The notes beneath the pieces were generated by a model, which saw only the letters and a program-made list of their open reading frames with translations, made no database searches and was not told where the DNA came from. Below are positions 9,176 through 17,824 of a DNA stretch of 64,000 bases, piece by piece (the first letter of the stretch is position 1; every line of letters begins with the position of its first letter). The DNA is from Pseudorhodoplanes sp049324435 (GTDB lineage Bacteria > Pseudomonadota > Alphaproteobacteria > Rhizobiales > Xanthobacteraceae), in NCBI GenBank assembly GCA_049324435.1, contig JBMOOQ010000063.1:80758-144757 (forward strand). The letters run 5' to 3'. The translations under genes and the position numbers were made by a program.

Positions 9176-10047
9176 CAGTTGCTCCGCCCGAACAGACCCT
9201 GCGGCCGGATGAGCAGGATCAGGATCGTGAGGACATAGATGAAGATCGTGCCGCCGGCGGGCACGTATTTCTTCAGGACGAAGTCGACGATGCCGATAAT
9301 CAGCGCGGCATAGAACACGCCGGTAATGCGGCCCAGGCCGCCAACCGCCACCACGATCAGGAAGTAGACGAGGTATTTCAGCGTGTATTGCGGATCGAGC
9401 CCGAGGAATTCCGCGCCGAAGCCGCCGCCGAGCGCCGCCATGCCGCTGCCGAAGGCAAAGGTGAAGGTGAACAGCCGGTCGATATTGATGCCGAGCGATT
9501 CAACCATCTTGCGGTTATCGACCGCCGCACGGATCTGCGCTCCGATCCGCGTGCGTTCGAACCCGATCCAGAGTCCGAGGGCGACCAGCGCACCAAAGAC
9601 GATCAGGAAGATGCTGTAGGTCCGGTATTCGGTGAAGCCGAGATCGATCTGGCCGCGCAGCCAGGACGGCAAAATCATGGGTTGCGTTTCGGGGCCAATC
9701 ACGATCGTCACCGTGGCGATCATGATGAAGGCAAGCCCGATCGAGAACAGCACCTGGTCGAGTTCGGCCGCGCGATAGAGTTTCGAGTAGAACAGCCGCT
9801 CCAGCACGACGCTGAGCGCAGCGGTCAGTACGAAGCCGAGGATCAGTGCCGGCACGAAGGGGACGCCGAACCGGTTCATCGACAACACGATGATATAGCC
9901 GCCGATCATGGCGAAGCCGCCATGGGCGAGGTTGACGAACCCCATCAGGCCCATCGTGACCGAGAGCCCGACCGAAACAATGAACAGCACCATGCCGGCG
10001 GCCAGGCCACCCAGCAGAATGCCGACGACATCCTCCCCGAAAATCAC
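9175..10047 (-). CDS. livH: Branched-chain amino acid-type ABC transporter permease LivH
   Basis: About 290 residues. The LivH hallmark SVTMGLMGFVNLAHGGFAMI and GVLG-like later helices are visible. No ATG is available at the N terminus. GTG 10047 has GAGGGA 10 bases ahead and is chosen over TTG 10065, which would start inside the hairpin's downstream flank. It lies 77 bases after the binding-protein gene, separated by a strong stem-loop. Function: inner-membrane pore with LivM. Confidence 0.87.
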   Translation of the reverse strand: MIFGEDVVGILLGGLAAGMVLFIVSVGLSVTMGLMGFVNLAHGGFAMIGGYIIVLSMNRFGVPFVPALILGFVLTAALSVVLERLFYSKLYRAAELDQVLFSIGLAFIMIATVTIVIGPETQPMILPSWLRGQIDLGFTEYRTYSIFLIVFGALVALGLWIGFERTRIGAQIRAAVDNRKMVESLGINIDRLFTFTFAFGSGMAALGGGFGAEFLGLDPQYTLKYLVYFLIVVAVGGLGRITGVFYAALIIGIVDFVLKKYVPAGGTIFIYVLTILILLIRPQGLFGRSN

Positions 10048-10069
10048 CTCGCCCGCGTCCCTCAATAAA

Positions 10070-10097
10070 GCCGCCGTCCGGTTTGCCGGACGGCGGC
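10070..10097 (-). terminator. Stem-loop between livK-like and livH genes (attenuator or mRNA-stabilising hairpin)
   Basis: GCCGCCGTCCG at 10070-10080 pairs perfectly with 10087-10097 around a 6-base loop. On the minus strand it is followed by CTTTATTG, a weak U tract. Its position after the binding-protein gene suggests partial termination, or protection of the upstream mRNA so that more binding protein than permease is made. Confidence 0.6.
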
Positions 10098-10124
10098 TCC
10101 CCTCACACGATTATCGGCCCGCAA

Positions 10125-11321
10125 TTATTTCCCGCACGGACCGATCTTGTTCTCCTTGCAGGCATCCTTCACGGCTTCGATCTTGCCGATATTCTTCTGC
10201 ACCACCCGGCCATTCTGGAACGACGCCTGCGACAGATATTCGTTCATGATGATGTCGCGAGTGTTGGGATCGATCTGGATTGGGCCGCGCGGGCTGTCGA
10301 ACTTCCAGCCCTTCAGCGCCGCAACAGCCTTGTCGCCGTCGAGCTTGCCGCCGGTCGCCTTGATCGCGGCAGCAATCGCCGCCATGCCGTCATAACCTGC
10401 AACCGCCATGAAGTCCGGAGTCGAATCCGGCCCATACACCTTCTTCCAGTCCTCGACGAACTTCTTGTTCTTGGGATTATCGAGGTCGGCATTGTAGTGA
10501 TGCATGGTGATCAGGCCGTCGGCGTTCTGGCCCATCGGCTGCAGCTTGGTGTCCTGCGTGATGTCGCCCGGACCGATCAGCTTGATGCCGGCGTCCTTCA
10601 TGCCGAGCGCGTTGTAGGTGCGCACCACAGCAGTCGAGTGGTCGCCGCCGGGCACGAACACGAAGAACACGTCCGGCTTCTTGTCCTTGGCGCGCTGGAA
10701 GAACGGCGTGAAATCGGGGACGGCATTGGCCCCGCCCATCGGGATCTCGTCGATCACCTTGCCGCCATTCTTCTCAAACGCCATTTTGAACGCCGCAAGG
10801 CTGTCCTTGCCGGGCGGGAAGTCGGTGTAACCGATCACCGCAGTCTTGGCGCCGAGCTGCTTGGCCGCCGCCTCGCCGAGCGCATGGCCAGCGTGCCACA
10901 TGCTGAACGAGGTTCGCACATAATACGGCGACATATTGGTGATATGCGCCGTGCCCGCATTCATGATGACCGCAAGCTTCTTGCCGGCGGAGACGAGCGG
11001 AGCGGTGGCGATTGCGTTCGGCGAATAGACCCAGCCGGCCAGCACATCGACATTGTCCTGGGTCAGCAGTTCCTGAACCACGATCTTGGCGGTGGCGCCG
11101 CTGGCATCCTTGGCATCCCGCTTGATCAGCTTCACCGTATAAGGCTTCAATTCGTCGGCATGCGTCTTGAGATATAGCTCGACGCCACGGTCGATCGGCT
11201 GCGCCAGTTCGGCGCCGACGCCTGAATAGGGCAGGATCAGGCCGACCTTGATTTCCTGTGCCGCAGCGATCCCGCCTGCAGCGACAAGCACCGCAGCCGA
11301 CATCATCATTCGTTTCAGCAT
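10125..11321 (-). CDS. ABC transporter substrate-binding protein, LivK/HAAT family
   Basis: 398 residues from ATG 11321, which has GGGAGGAG just upstream. A signal peptide (SAAVLVAAGGIAAAQ) precedes a type I periplasmic-binding fold beginning EIKVGLILPYSG. It is the solute receptor for LivHMGF and lies first in the transporter part of the unit, after the dioxygenase gene. HAAT receptors bind branched-chain amino acids, amides or aromatic acids; the catabolic neighbours favour an acid feeding that pathway. The ligand is inferred only. Confidence 0.88.
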   Translation of the reverse strand: MLKRMMMSAAVLVAAGGIAAAQEIKVGLILPYSGVGAELAQPIDRGVELYLKTHADELKPYTVKLIKRDAKDASGATAKIVVQELLTQDNVDVLAGWVYSPNAIATAPLVSAGKKLAVIMNAGTAHITNMSPYYVRTSFSMWHAGHALGEAAAKQLGAKTAVIGYTDFPPGKDSLAAFKMAFEKNGGKVIDEIPMGGANAVPDFTPFFQRAKDKKPDVFFVFVPGGDHSTAVVRTYNALGMKDAGIKLIGPGDITQDTKLQPMGQNADGLITMHHYNADLDNPKNKKFVEDWKKVYGPDSTPDFMAVAGYDGMAAIAAAIKATGGKLDGDKAVAALKGWKFDSPRGPIQIDPNTRDIIMNEYLSQASFQNGRVVQKNIGKIEAVKDACKENKIGPCGK

Positions 11322-11550
11322 AAGCTCCTCCCTTGGATCGCGTTTGCCGCGCTGGTTTTGGCGCAATCTATAGGGCAAGCGCCCACCGGCGCAAGCCGCA
11401 CCGGCGCGCCAAACCCGGCAGGACGCGGATTTGTCGCGCCACAACATTGCTTATCGTTAAGGCAGCAGCGACGTGACGGCACCACCGCCAGCAGCACGCG
11501 CGGCACCGCCGCTGCAGTGCATGATTGTTCGAGCCGGGACGATTGGCTCG

Positions 11551-12105
11551 TTACATTTCAACCCAGCCCTCCGGCGGTGTCTTGCCGGGGTGCACTGTAC
11601 CGCATTGCGGGCAGGTCCGGGCCTTCTCGTCGGCGTAGAACGCCTCATACAGCGGCGGCAGATCCTTCACGATATCCTTGACCTCGACCTCGACGCGATG
11701 GACCAGCGCGCCACAATTGAAACAATACCATTCAAATCCGTCGCGCATTCCGCCGGTCCGGGCGCCCTCGACCACGAGGCCGATCGAGCCTTCCACGGGC
11801 CGCTGCGGCGAGTGCCGGACATGCGGGGGCAGCATGAACACATCGCCTTCCTTGATCTTCACGTCGTAGATCTTGCCGCCTTCGGCAATTTTCAGAAGCA
11901 TGTCGCCCTTGAGCTGATAGAAAAACTCCTCCACCGGGTCGTCATGAAAATCGACCCGCTTGTTCGGGCCGCCGACGATCATCACGACCATGCCGGTCTT
12001 CTCGTCGAACAATTGCTTGTTCGAAACCGGCGGCTTCAGATTGTTCTTGTTGCGCTCGATCCAGTCCTGGAAATTGAACGCCTTCAGGCGCGGATGGATG
12101 GTCAT
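11551..12105 (-). CDS. nbaC: 3-hydroxyanthranilate 3,4-dioxygenase
   Basis: 184 residues from ATG 12105 (GGAG upstream). A cupin non-haem Fe(II) extradiol enzyme that opens 3-hydroxyanthranilate to 2-amino-3-carboxymuconate semialdehyde. The iron ligands appear as H54, E60 and H98, and the C-terminal rubredoxin-like Cys4 site as C128/C131 and C165/C168, with the same spacing as the well-studied Cupriavidus enzyme. No kynurenine-pathway genes (kynA, kynU, ACMS decarboxylase) are nearby, so the real substrate in this cluster may be a related aminohydroxybenzoate. It sits between the SDR and livK-like genes. Confidence 0.88.
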   Translation of the reverse strand: MTIHPRLKAFNFQDWIERNKNNLKPPVSNKQLFDEKTGMVVMIVGGPNKRVDFHDDPVEEFFYQLKGDMLLKIAEGGKIYDVKIKEGDVFMLPPHVRHSPQRPVEGSIGLVVEGARTGGMRDGFEWYCFNCGALVHRVEVEVKDIVKDLPPLYEAFYADEKARTCPQCGTVHPGKTPPEGWVEM

Positions 12106-12121
12106 CGAAAGTCTCCTTCGC

Positions 12122-12919
12122 TTATCGGTGTGTGGCCCCGCCATCGACTGTCAGGCATTGGCCGGTCAGAAAGGCGGATGAATCGGACGACAGGAACAGT
12201 ACCGTGCCGACGAGGTCGTCTGGCGTCTCGGCGCGCGGGATACATTGCTGCGCGACGATGCGGACCTTCTGCTCGGGGCTGACGGTCTTGCGCTCGATTT
12301 CGGTAAAGGTCGCGCCCGGGAGGATCGCATTGACGGTGATGCCGTCAGGCCCAAGCTCCCGCGCCATCGATCCGGTCATGCCGGCCAGCGCCCCCTTCGA
12401 CGCAATGTAATGAAGATAATTCGGCCGCCCCATCGTTACCGCACCTGATGCCATGTGGATGATCCGCCCCCATTTGGCGCGCCGCATCGCCGGCAGCACG
12501 GCCCGCGAACATAGGAACGGGCCGGTCACGTTGACTTTCAGCACAAGCTCCCATTCTTCGAGCGGAATCTGATCGAACGGCCGCATGTCGAGTGTCGAGA
12601 AGATTCCCGCATTGTTGACCAGAATATCGATCCGGCCATAGCGGCGTTCGACCGCGGCGACCATGGCCGCAACCGACTCGGGTGACGAAACATCCGTAGC
12701 GACCGCAAAGGCCTTCGCGCCACCATCGGCGATTTCCTGTGCGACCGCATCGCCCTTCGCCGCGTTGAGTTCGGCAATCACCGGAATCGCACCGCTCGCG
12801 GCGAAGGCCTTCGCGAAAGCCCGGCCGAGCCCCTGCCCGGCTCCAGTGATGATCGCGACACGGCCCCTGAGCGAGGCAAAATCCGAATTGGACACGATGG
12901 CGGCTGGATGCACGGTCAT
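12122..12919 (-). CDS. SDR family NAD(P)-dependent oxidoreductase
   Basis: 265 residues. The Rossmann motif TGAGQGLG, the structural NNAG, the catalytic Ser in HMASGAVTMG and Tyr/Lys in YLHYIASKGA are all present. It oxidises or reduces a hydroxyl/keto group; substrate unknown. The ATG at 12919 is one base from the end of the FAD oxidoreductase gene and 16 bases ahead of the dioxygenase gene, so it is part of the same catabolic operon. The C terminus (FLTGQCLTVDGGATHR) is typical for the classical SDR group. Confidence 0.88.
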   Translation of the reverse strand: MTVHPAAIVSNSDFASLRGRVAIITGAGQGLGRAFAKAFAASGAIPVIAELNAAKGDAVAQEIADGGAKAFAVATDVSSPESVAAMVAAVERRYGRIDILVNNAGIFSTLDMRPFDQIPLEEWELVLKVNVTGPFLCSRAVLPAMRRAKWGRIIHMASGAVTMGRPNYLHYIASKGALAGMTGSMARELGPDGITVNAILPGATFTEIERKTVSPEQKVRIVAQQCIPRAETPDDLVGTVLFLSSDSSAFLTGQCLTVDGGATHR

Positions 12920-12920
12920 G

Positions 12921-14543
12921 CTAGGCCGCCTCCGCCATCTTTTCGAGCGCGACGCGCGCATCCCATGGGGTCCACCACGGCTTCAATCCAAGGTCCCGCG
13001 CGATGATACCCGCCGCGATATAGCTCGGTCCGCCCGAGATTGCGCCGCCGGGATGCGCGCCCGAACCGGCATAATAGAAATTCGGCAGCGGCGTGCGATA
13101 GCCGAAATGATTGTACATCACCTGATCGGCATTGAACGCGCCCATGAAGATGTCACCGCCGCGCATGTTCGGCAATTCGAGGACATAGTCGCGCGCCGTA
13201 TAGACGTAGCGCCCGATGATGTTGTCCTTGGTCATATTCGGACAATAGCGCGCGTAAACATCCTCGATCCGGTCGGAAAATTCCTCCTTGAAAATCTCGA
13301 AATCGCGATCGCTCATGTCATCCAGCAGCGGCATGACGTGCCAGGCGTAGGTGGTGTGCTTGCCGGGAGGCGTCTGGGTCGGATCCAGCAGACTCAAGGG
13401 ACCCGAACCGAACTGCACGAGCTTTGGCACGCGGCCGGCCTGCACATCTTGATGTGCCGCAAACAGATCCTGCATGGTCTCCGCACCGAGGCTCCATTTG
13501 AGGGCGCGGTTGACATTAGGGTCGAACGCCGCAGCAGCGAAGCTTGGGCTCTCATGCAGGGCATGGTGCAGCCCGAACAGGGTCCAGGCGGTATATTGGA
13601 ATTTGTCCAGCTTCTTCCTGAAATGCTCCGGCAATTGCTCGCGCCCCAGCATGCCTTCAAGCGTGGTATGAACGTCGATGGTGCTGGCCACAAACTGCGA
13701 GGCGCGTACGGTGCGGCCATCGGTCAATGCGATACCGGTGGCGCGGCCGCCCTCCACGACGATCCTTTCGATTGCGACCTGGGGCTGGAATGCGCCGCCG
13801 GCGGCAATGAACGTCTCCATCAAACCGCGCGCCAGATTGAACGAGCCGCCCTGACAGAGCTGATAGCCGGTCTGAAGGTCGAAGGCGCGGATCACCGACC
13901 CCATCGGACTCGTTTTCGACATAGTGTCGGTGAGCCAGGTGCCGAACAGCGACACCTTGAACAGGAACAGGAGCTTGACGTGCTCGTTCTCGAACAGCTC
14001 CTCGACCACATCGAGCGGCTGCCGCCTGGTAACAGCCAGAAAGTCCCGGCCGATTGCCGTCCGTGACAACAGCGCTTCACGCTCGGCCTGCGGCAGCGGC
14101 TCGGCATAGCGTTCGGGAATGAGAACTTTTGCTGTCATCTCTTCCGCGCGCGCATTCCATTCGCGGAAGGTCTGCGCATCCCTTTTCGAAAAGCGCGCGA
14201 TATTGGCGACCGTTTCCTCCAGATCGCGGCCGAGCACAAGCGCAGTGCCGTCGAGATGCGCCTGCCCGAACTCGTAACGCGGCGTGATGTAGGTGACCTT
14301 GTCGGCGAGGCTCAGGTCTTTGAACCAGGGCGTGTCGCTGATGCTGAAGTGATTGATGGAATGCAGGTTGTGGTAGAAGCCGGGCTTCGTGACTTCACGC
14401 GTGCACAGCCCCCCGCCATAGGTGAGCCTGCGATCGACCAGGAGGATATTCAGTCCGGCCTTCGCCAGGTAGGAGCCGAGCACGAGACCGTGCTGGCCCG
14501 CGCCGATGATGATGCCGTCATAGGTCCGGTCGAGAGCAGACAC
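12921..14543 (-). CDS. FAD-dependent oxidoreductase, phytoene dehydrogenase-like family
   Basis: About 540 residues. The N-terminal dinucleotide-binding motif is IIIGAGQHGLVLGSYLAKAG. The C-terminal FAD-binding block FYYAGSGAHPGGAISGGPSY is typical of the CrtI/amine-oxidase superfamily (COG1233). No carotenoid genes are nearby, so a catabolic desaturase or oxidase role is more likely. The start is GTG 14543, which has GGAGGAG six bases ahead, rather than the GTG at 14558 that overlaps that site. It is second in the operon after maoC. Substrate unknown. Confidence 0.82.
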   Translation of the reverse strand: MSALDRTYDGIIIGAGQHGLVLGSYLAKAGLNILLVDRRLTYGGGLCTREVTKPGFYHNLHSINHFSISDTPWFKDLSLADKVTYITPRYEFGQAHLDGTALVLGRDLEETVANIARFSKRDAQTFREWNARAEEMTAKVLIPERYAEPLPQAEREALLSRTAIGRDFLAVTRRQPLDVVEELFENEHVKLLFLFKVSLFGTWLTDTMSKTSPMGSVIRAFDLQTGYQLCQGGSFNLARGLMETFIAAGGAFQPQVAIERIVVEGGRATGIALTDGRTVRASQFVASTIDVHTTLEGMLGREQLPEHFRKKLDKFQYTAWTLFGLHHALHESPSFAAAAFDPNVNRALKWSLGAETMQDLFAAHQDVQAGRVPKLVQFGSGPLSLLDPTQTPPGKHTTYAWHVMPLLDDMSDRDFEIFKEEFSDRIEDVYARYCPNMTKDNIIGRYVYTARDYVLELPNMRGGDIFMGAFNADQVMYNHFGYRTPLPNFYYAGSGAHPGGAISGGPSYIAAGIIARDLGLKPWWTPWDARVALEKMAEAA

Positions 14544-14638
14544 GCGAAACTCCTCCACAATTTTTATGCCTTGTCGCTACATCACCATGGAGATTCTGCC
14601 GCGGCAAACGCGGCACGCGCATATCCGCCCTGCGCCGC

Positions 14639-15094
14639 CTATCCGCTCTGCGCCGGCCGGCGGCGCAGCATGTGCGCGCAGCGCAGCGTCAGAATCATCT
14701 CGTCATGCTGGTTCCAGCAAGGATGATCCATGATGACCACGCCGCGGTCCGGCCTCGACGTGGAGACGCGAACCTCTATCACCTCCGCGGCGGCGCGGAT
14801 CGTGTCGCCCGGCCGCATCGGTTTCAGCCACTTCACATGCTCCATTCCCGGTGAAGCGATCACCGAGTCCGGCCAGAGATCGAGATCGAAGAACAGCCGC
14901 ATCGACAGGCTCAGCGTGTGAAAGCCCGACGAAATCAGGCCGCCGAATGCGGACTTCCGCGCGGCCACCGGATCGACATGGTAATATTGCGGGTCGAACT
15001 CCTTCTCGAAGGCGATGATCTCGGCCTCGGTCACGGTGCGGCTCGCGGTCTCGAACCGTTGGCCGGCTCTCAGATCGTCCAGATAAAGGCTCAT
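14639..15094 (-). CDS. MaoC family enoyl-CoA hydratase/dehydratase
   Basis: 151 residues, a single hot-dog domain. FDPQYYHVDPVAARKSAFGG carries the conserved Asp and His of (R)-specific hydratases, and SGFHTLSLSMRLF follows. It would hydrate a CoA-bound intermediate. It is the first gene of the minus-strand catabolic unit and divergent from the MetE-like gene, with a candidate TetR operator between. It suggests that a CoA thioester, perhaps made by the PaaK-like ligase, is processed here. Confidence 0.85.
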   Translation of the reverse strand: MSLYLDDLRAGQRFETASRTVTEAEIIAFEKEFDPQYYHVDPVAARKSAFGGLISSGFHTLSLSMRLFFDLDLWPDSVIASPGMEHVKWLKPMRPGDTIRAAAEVIEVRVSTSRPDRGVVIMDHPCWNQHDEMILTLRCAHMLRRRPAQSG

Positions 15095-15154
15095 TGCAAC
15101 ATCCCCAACCGCCCTCCTTCTATGACGGCATCTGCGCCAAGTCTCGCATCTTTT

Positions 15155-15179
15155 TTTCGAATCCGGATTTGATTTTTAT
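15155..15179. promoter_or_regulatory. Candidate TetR-family operator, copy B
   Basis: The 25-base element contains the palindrome AATCCGGATT (15160-15169). It agrees at 17 of 25 positions with the element next to the tetR gene at 17787-17811. It lies in the divergent maoC/MetE-like promoter region, 36 bases before the MetE-like ATG. Confidence 0.45.
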
Positions 15180-15215
15180 CAGGCCTTTGCTACCGTAGGG
15201 AAACTGGAGGAAACC

Positions 15216-16313
15216 ATGATCGACCTGCCGCGCGCCGACCACGTCGGGAGCCTGCTGCGTCCCGATGCGCTGAAGAAGGCACACCGCGCATATATGGAGA
15301 AGGCAATCGACGCCGCCGCGCTGGAAAAGGTGGTCGCCGGCTGTATCACCGATGCAGTGAGGCACGAGGAAGACGCGGATCTGCGCTTCATCACCGACGG
15401 CGAATTCCGCCGCGGCTCGTGGTTTCTCGGCTTCGTGGAGTCACTTTCCGGTATCGAACTGAAGAAGGCCGAACTGATGTTCCGGCTCCGCGGCCATGAG
15501 GCGGCATGGTTCGGCCCGGTCGTGACCGGCAAGCTCACGCGTAAACATCCGATCGTGCTGAACGACTACCGCTTCCTCGCGGGAGTCACCAACCGAACGC
15601 CGAAAGTCACCATGCCAACCCCCAGCATTCTTCACTTCTTCGGCGGCAAGGAAGGTATGGACCCAAGCTCCTACAGGGACCGCGACGAATTTGCGGCAGA
15701 CCTCTGCAAGGTCTATCGCGAGGAAATCGACGAATTGTATCGGGCCGGCTGCCGCGTGGTGCAGCTCGACGAGGTCGCGCTCGCGCTTCTGTGCGACGAG
15801 ACAATTCGCGCTTCGCTGAAGGCCGGCGGCGAAGATCCGCAGAAGCTGACCCACTTCTATTTCGACATGATCGCGCTGTCGCTGAAGGACAAGCCGAAGG
15901 ATCTCGCCGTGCTCGTGCATCTGTGCCGCGGCAACTACAAGGGCCACTGGATGGGCCAGGGCGGTTACGACCCGATTGCCGAGCAGTTGTTCGCACTGTC
16001 CGGCGTCGATGGCTATCTGCTGGAATATGATTCGGAGCGCGCCGGCAGTTTTGCGCCGCTGCGATTCCTGCCGAAAGGCAAGCGCGCCTATCTCGGCGTG
16101 GTCAGCAGCAAGACCGGCACGCTGGAAAGCCTCGACGACCTTCGCCGCCGCCTTGACGAAGCCTTCAAACATGCGCCCGAGGATCGGCTCGGCGTCAGCC
16201 CGCAATGCGGCTTCGCATCCAGCGCCGGCGGCAACCCGATCACCGAGGCCGAGCAATGGGCGAAGCTTGCGCGCGTCACCGAACTCGCCCGCACGGTGTG
16301 GGGGACGAACTGA
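15216..16313 (+). CDS. MetE-like cobalamin-independent methyltransferase (stand-alone C-terminal-type domain)
   Basis: 365 residues, matching the short MetE-like proteins that have only the catalytic TIM barrel of methionine synthase. Zinc-site residues are visible as VLVHLCRGN (His and Cys) and QCGFAS near the C terminus (Cys). Start MIDLPRADHVGSLLRP has GGAGG just upstream. Members include methionine synthases, demethylases and the epoxyalkane:CoM transferase branch. The divergent catabolic neighbours suggest removal of a methyl or alkyl group from the substrate rather than methionine synthesis. Family firm, reaction inferred. Confidence 0.83.
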   Translation: MIDLPRADHVGSLLRPDALKKAHRAYMEKAIDAAALEKVVAGCITDAVRHEEDADLRFITDGEFRRGSWFLGFVESLSGIELKKAELMFRLRGHEAAWFGPVVTGKLTRKHPIVLNDYRFLAGVTNRTPKVTMPTPSILHFFGGKEGMDPSSYRDRDEFAADLCKVYREEIDELYRAGCRVVQLDEVALALLCDETIRASLKAGGEDPQKLTHFYFDMIALSLKDKPKDLAVLVHLCRGNYKGHWMGQGGYDPIAEQLFALSGVDGYLLEYDSERAGSFAPLRFLPKGKRAYLGVVSSKTGTLESLDDLRRRLDEAFKHAPEDRLGVSPQCGFASSAGGNPITEAEQWAKLARVTELARTVWGTN

Positions 16314-16418
16314 CCCTCTCGGTCATTCAATCCATCGATCGGCGAACATCGATGCGCGGGTCGTAGAAGAGCGAAGCGGCGCCTCCTTCGGACGGCCACC
16401 CCGCGCATGACGTTGCTG

Positions 16419-17720
16419 CTACCGGCTCCGCGCGTCCACGAAGCGTCGCGCCTTCACATCGGTGAGAAAGAGCTGCGCCAGCTTGCCGGTCTCCAGCATC
16501 TCGATCTGCGGCGTCACCTCGAACGCGGTCCTCACGGCATTCAGCAGTTTCGCCGTTTCCACATCGGCATCCGCGCCGCGCATCAATTCGATCTGCAACA
16601 GCAATGCGTCGATGCCGGAACGGTCATGCACTTCGAGACGGAAGTCAATCACCGCCGGATTGCGATGCATGAAGTCCTCGAAGTCGGTGTGATTGATGTT
16701 GATGCCCTTCACCTTGAAAAATCCGGCCGTGCGCGCGGCATGCTGGAACACCGGATAGACCGACAGCGGCCCCGTGGTCGCCCCGTGCTCCTTCATGATG
16801 CCGATATCGCCCAGGCTCCAGCGCAGGAACGGCGTCATGGTGTTGGTAAAAAGCGGGGTCATCAGCAGTATGCCGGCCGTGCCGGATGCGACCGGCTCAC
16901 CGGTCGCTTCGTCCACCACCTCGGTGAAGAACAGGTCGGTCCACAGATGCAGGCCGTCATGCGCGTCGGACTCCGAGCCCATCGCGCCGCCTTCAGTGCA
17001 GCCGAACTGATCGTACACCTCCGCACCCCACAACCGTTCGAGCTTCTGCCTTTTCGGCAGCGATAGCGGCTCCGCCGCGCACAGGATCGTGCGCACCCCG
17101 CATTCGGAGATATCGAAGCCCTGCTTCTGCGCCAGGCTCGCAAGCTGCAATCCGTAGCTCGGCATGCCGACCCAGACCGTCGGCCGCAGCGTGCGGATCA
17201 GATCGAGCTGCAATTCCGACGGCGTATTGTTGCCGGAGCCCGCCCAGATTGTGCCGATGCCGAGGATTTCACCCGACCGCGCGTAAAGCTGGCCAACTGG
17301 GTGAATACCCATTGGGAAGGAGATGTGCGCCTTGTCCGCCTTGGAGCAGCCCGCGGCGAGCCACAGGCGCAGCCACATGTCGAGGCCGGCCTCCATGTCT
17401 TCGGCAGAGCGCGGATAGAATAGCGGCCGACCCGTGGCGCCGCCGGAGCGCCAGTATTCGACCGCATCCGAATCCGGAGCGATGGCGAAGGTTTCGTGAA
17501 AACGGTCCGCCGGAATCGTGCGCAATTCTTCCTTGGTCAGAACCGGAATTTTCAGCCATTCGTCGGGTTGATCGAGATACTCGGCCCGCACATGATCGAG
17601 CCGGCCTTTATAGAAAGGAGACCGCTTTGCCCGTTCGAATGCGACTCGCTTGCGGGCGCTCTGGATGGCCGCGATCCGCTCGCGCGAGGCCGCGGGAAAC
17701 GTCAGGTCGCGATAATCCAT
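16419..17720 (-). CDS. PaaK-like phenylacetate-CoA ligase family protein
   Basis: 433 residues, the usual PaaK length. The adenylate-forming motif YWRSGGATGRPLFYPRS and the core YDQFGCTEGGAMGSE are clear. It activates a carboxylic acid to its CoA thioester with ATP. The ATG at 17720 is preferred over a GTG two codons upstream because GGGGAG sits 5 bases before it. It is divergent from tetR across a 98-base promoter region holding a palindromic operator candidate. It probably catalyses the entry step of the pathway; acid unknown. Confidence 0.85.
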   Translation of the reverse strand: MDYRDLTFPAASRERIAAIQSARKRVAFERAKRSPFYKGRLDHVRAEYLDQPDEWLKIPVLTKEELRTIPADRFHETFAIAPDSDAVEYWRSGGATGRPLFYPRSAEDMEAGLDMWLRLWLAAGCSKADKAHISFPMGIHPVGQLYARSGEILGIGTIWAGSGNNTPSELQLDLIRTLRPTVWVGMPSYGLQLASLAQKQGFDISECGVRTILCAAEPLSLPKRQKLERLWGAEVYDQFGCTEGGAMGSESDAHDGLHLWTDLFFTEVVDEATGEPVASGTAGILLMTPLFTNTMTPFLRWSLGDIGIMKEHGATTGPLSVYPVFQHAARTAGFFKVKGININHTDFEDFMHRNPAVIDFRLEVHDRSGIDALLLQIELMRGADADVETAKLLNAVRTAFEVTPQIEMLETGKLAQLFLTDVKARRFVDARSR

Positions 17721-17786
17721 GGCCACTCCCCTTCACTTTACCGTTGCCGGAGCGCGCTTTCGATCATAGCGTGGCCCGGACATAAA

Positions 17787-17811
17787 TTTCAAATCCATAT
17801 TCGGATTTTTC
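17787..17811. promoter_or_regulatory. Candidate TetR-family operator, copy A
   Basis: A perfect inverted repeat AAATCC-N6-GGATTT (17791-17808) sits within the 25-base element. It is 13 bases upstream of the tetR ATG and in the control region of the divergent CoA-ligase gene. The same element, more diverged, occurs at 15155-15179. Confidence 0.55.
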
Positions 17812-17824
17812 GAGAACGAATTCG

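Noticed and set aside
15216..16313. Epoxyalkane:CoM pathway reading of the MetE-like/SDR pair
   Set aside because: No 2-ketopropyl-CoM carboxylase-like gene (disulfide oxidoreductase) was seen; the FAD protein is phytoene-dehydrogenase-like.
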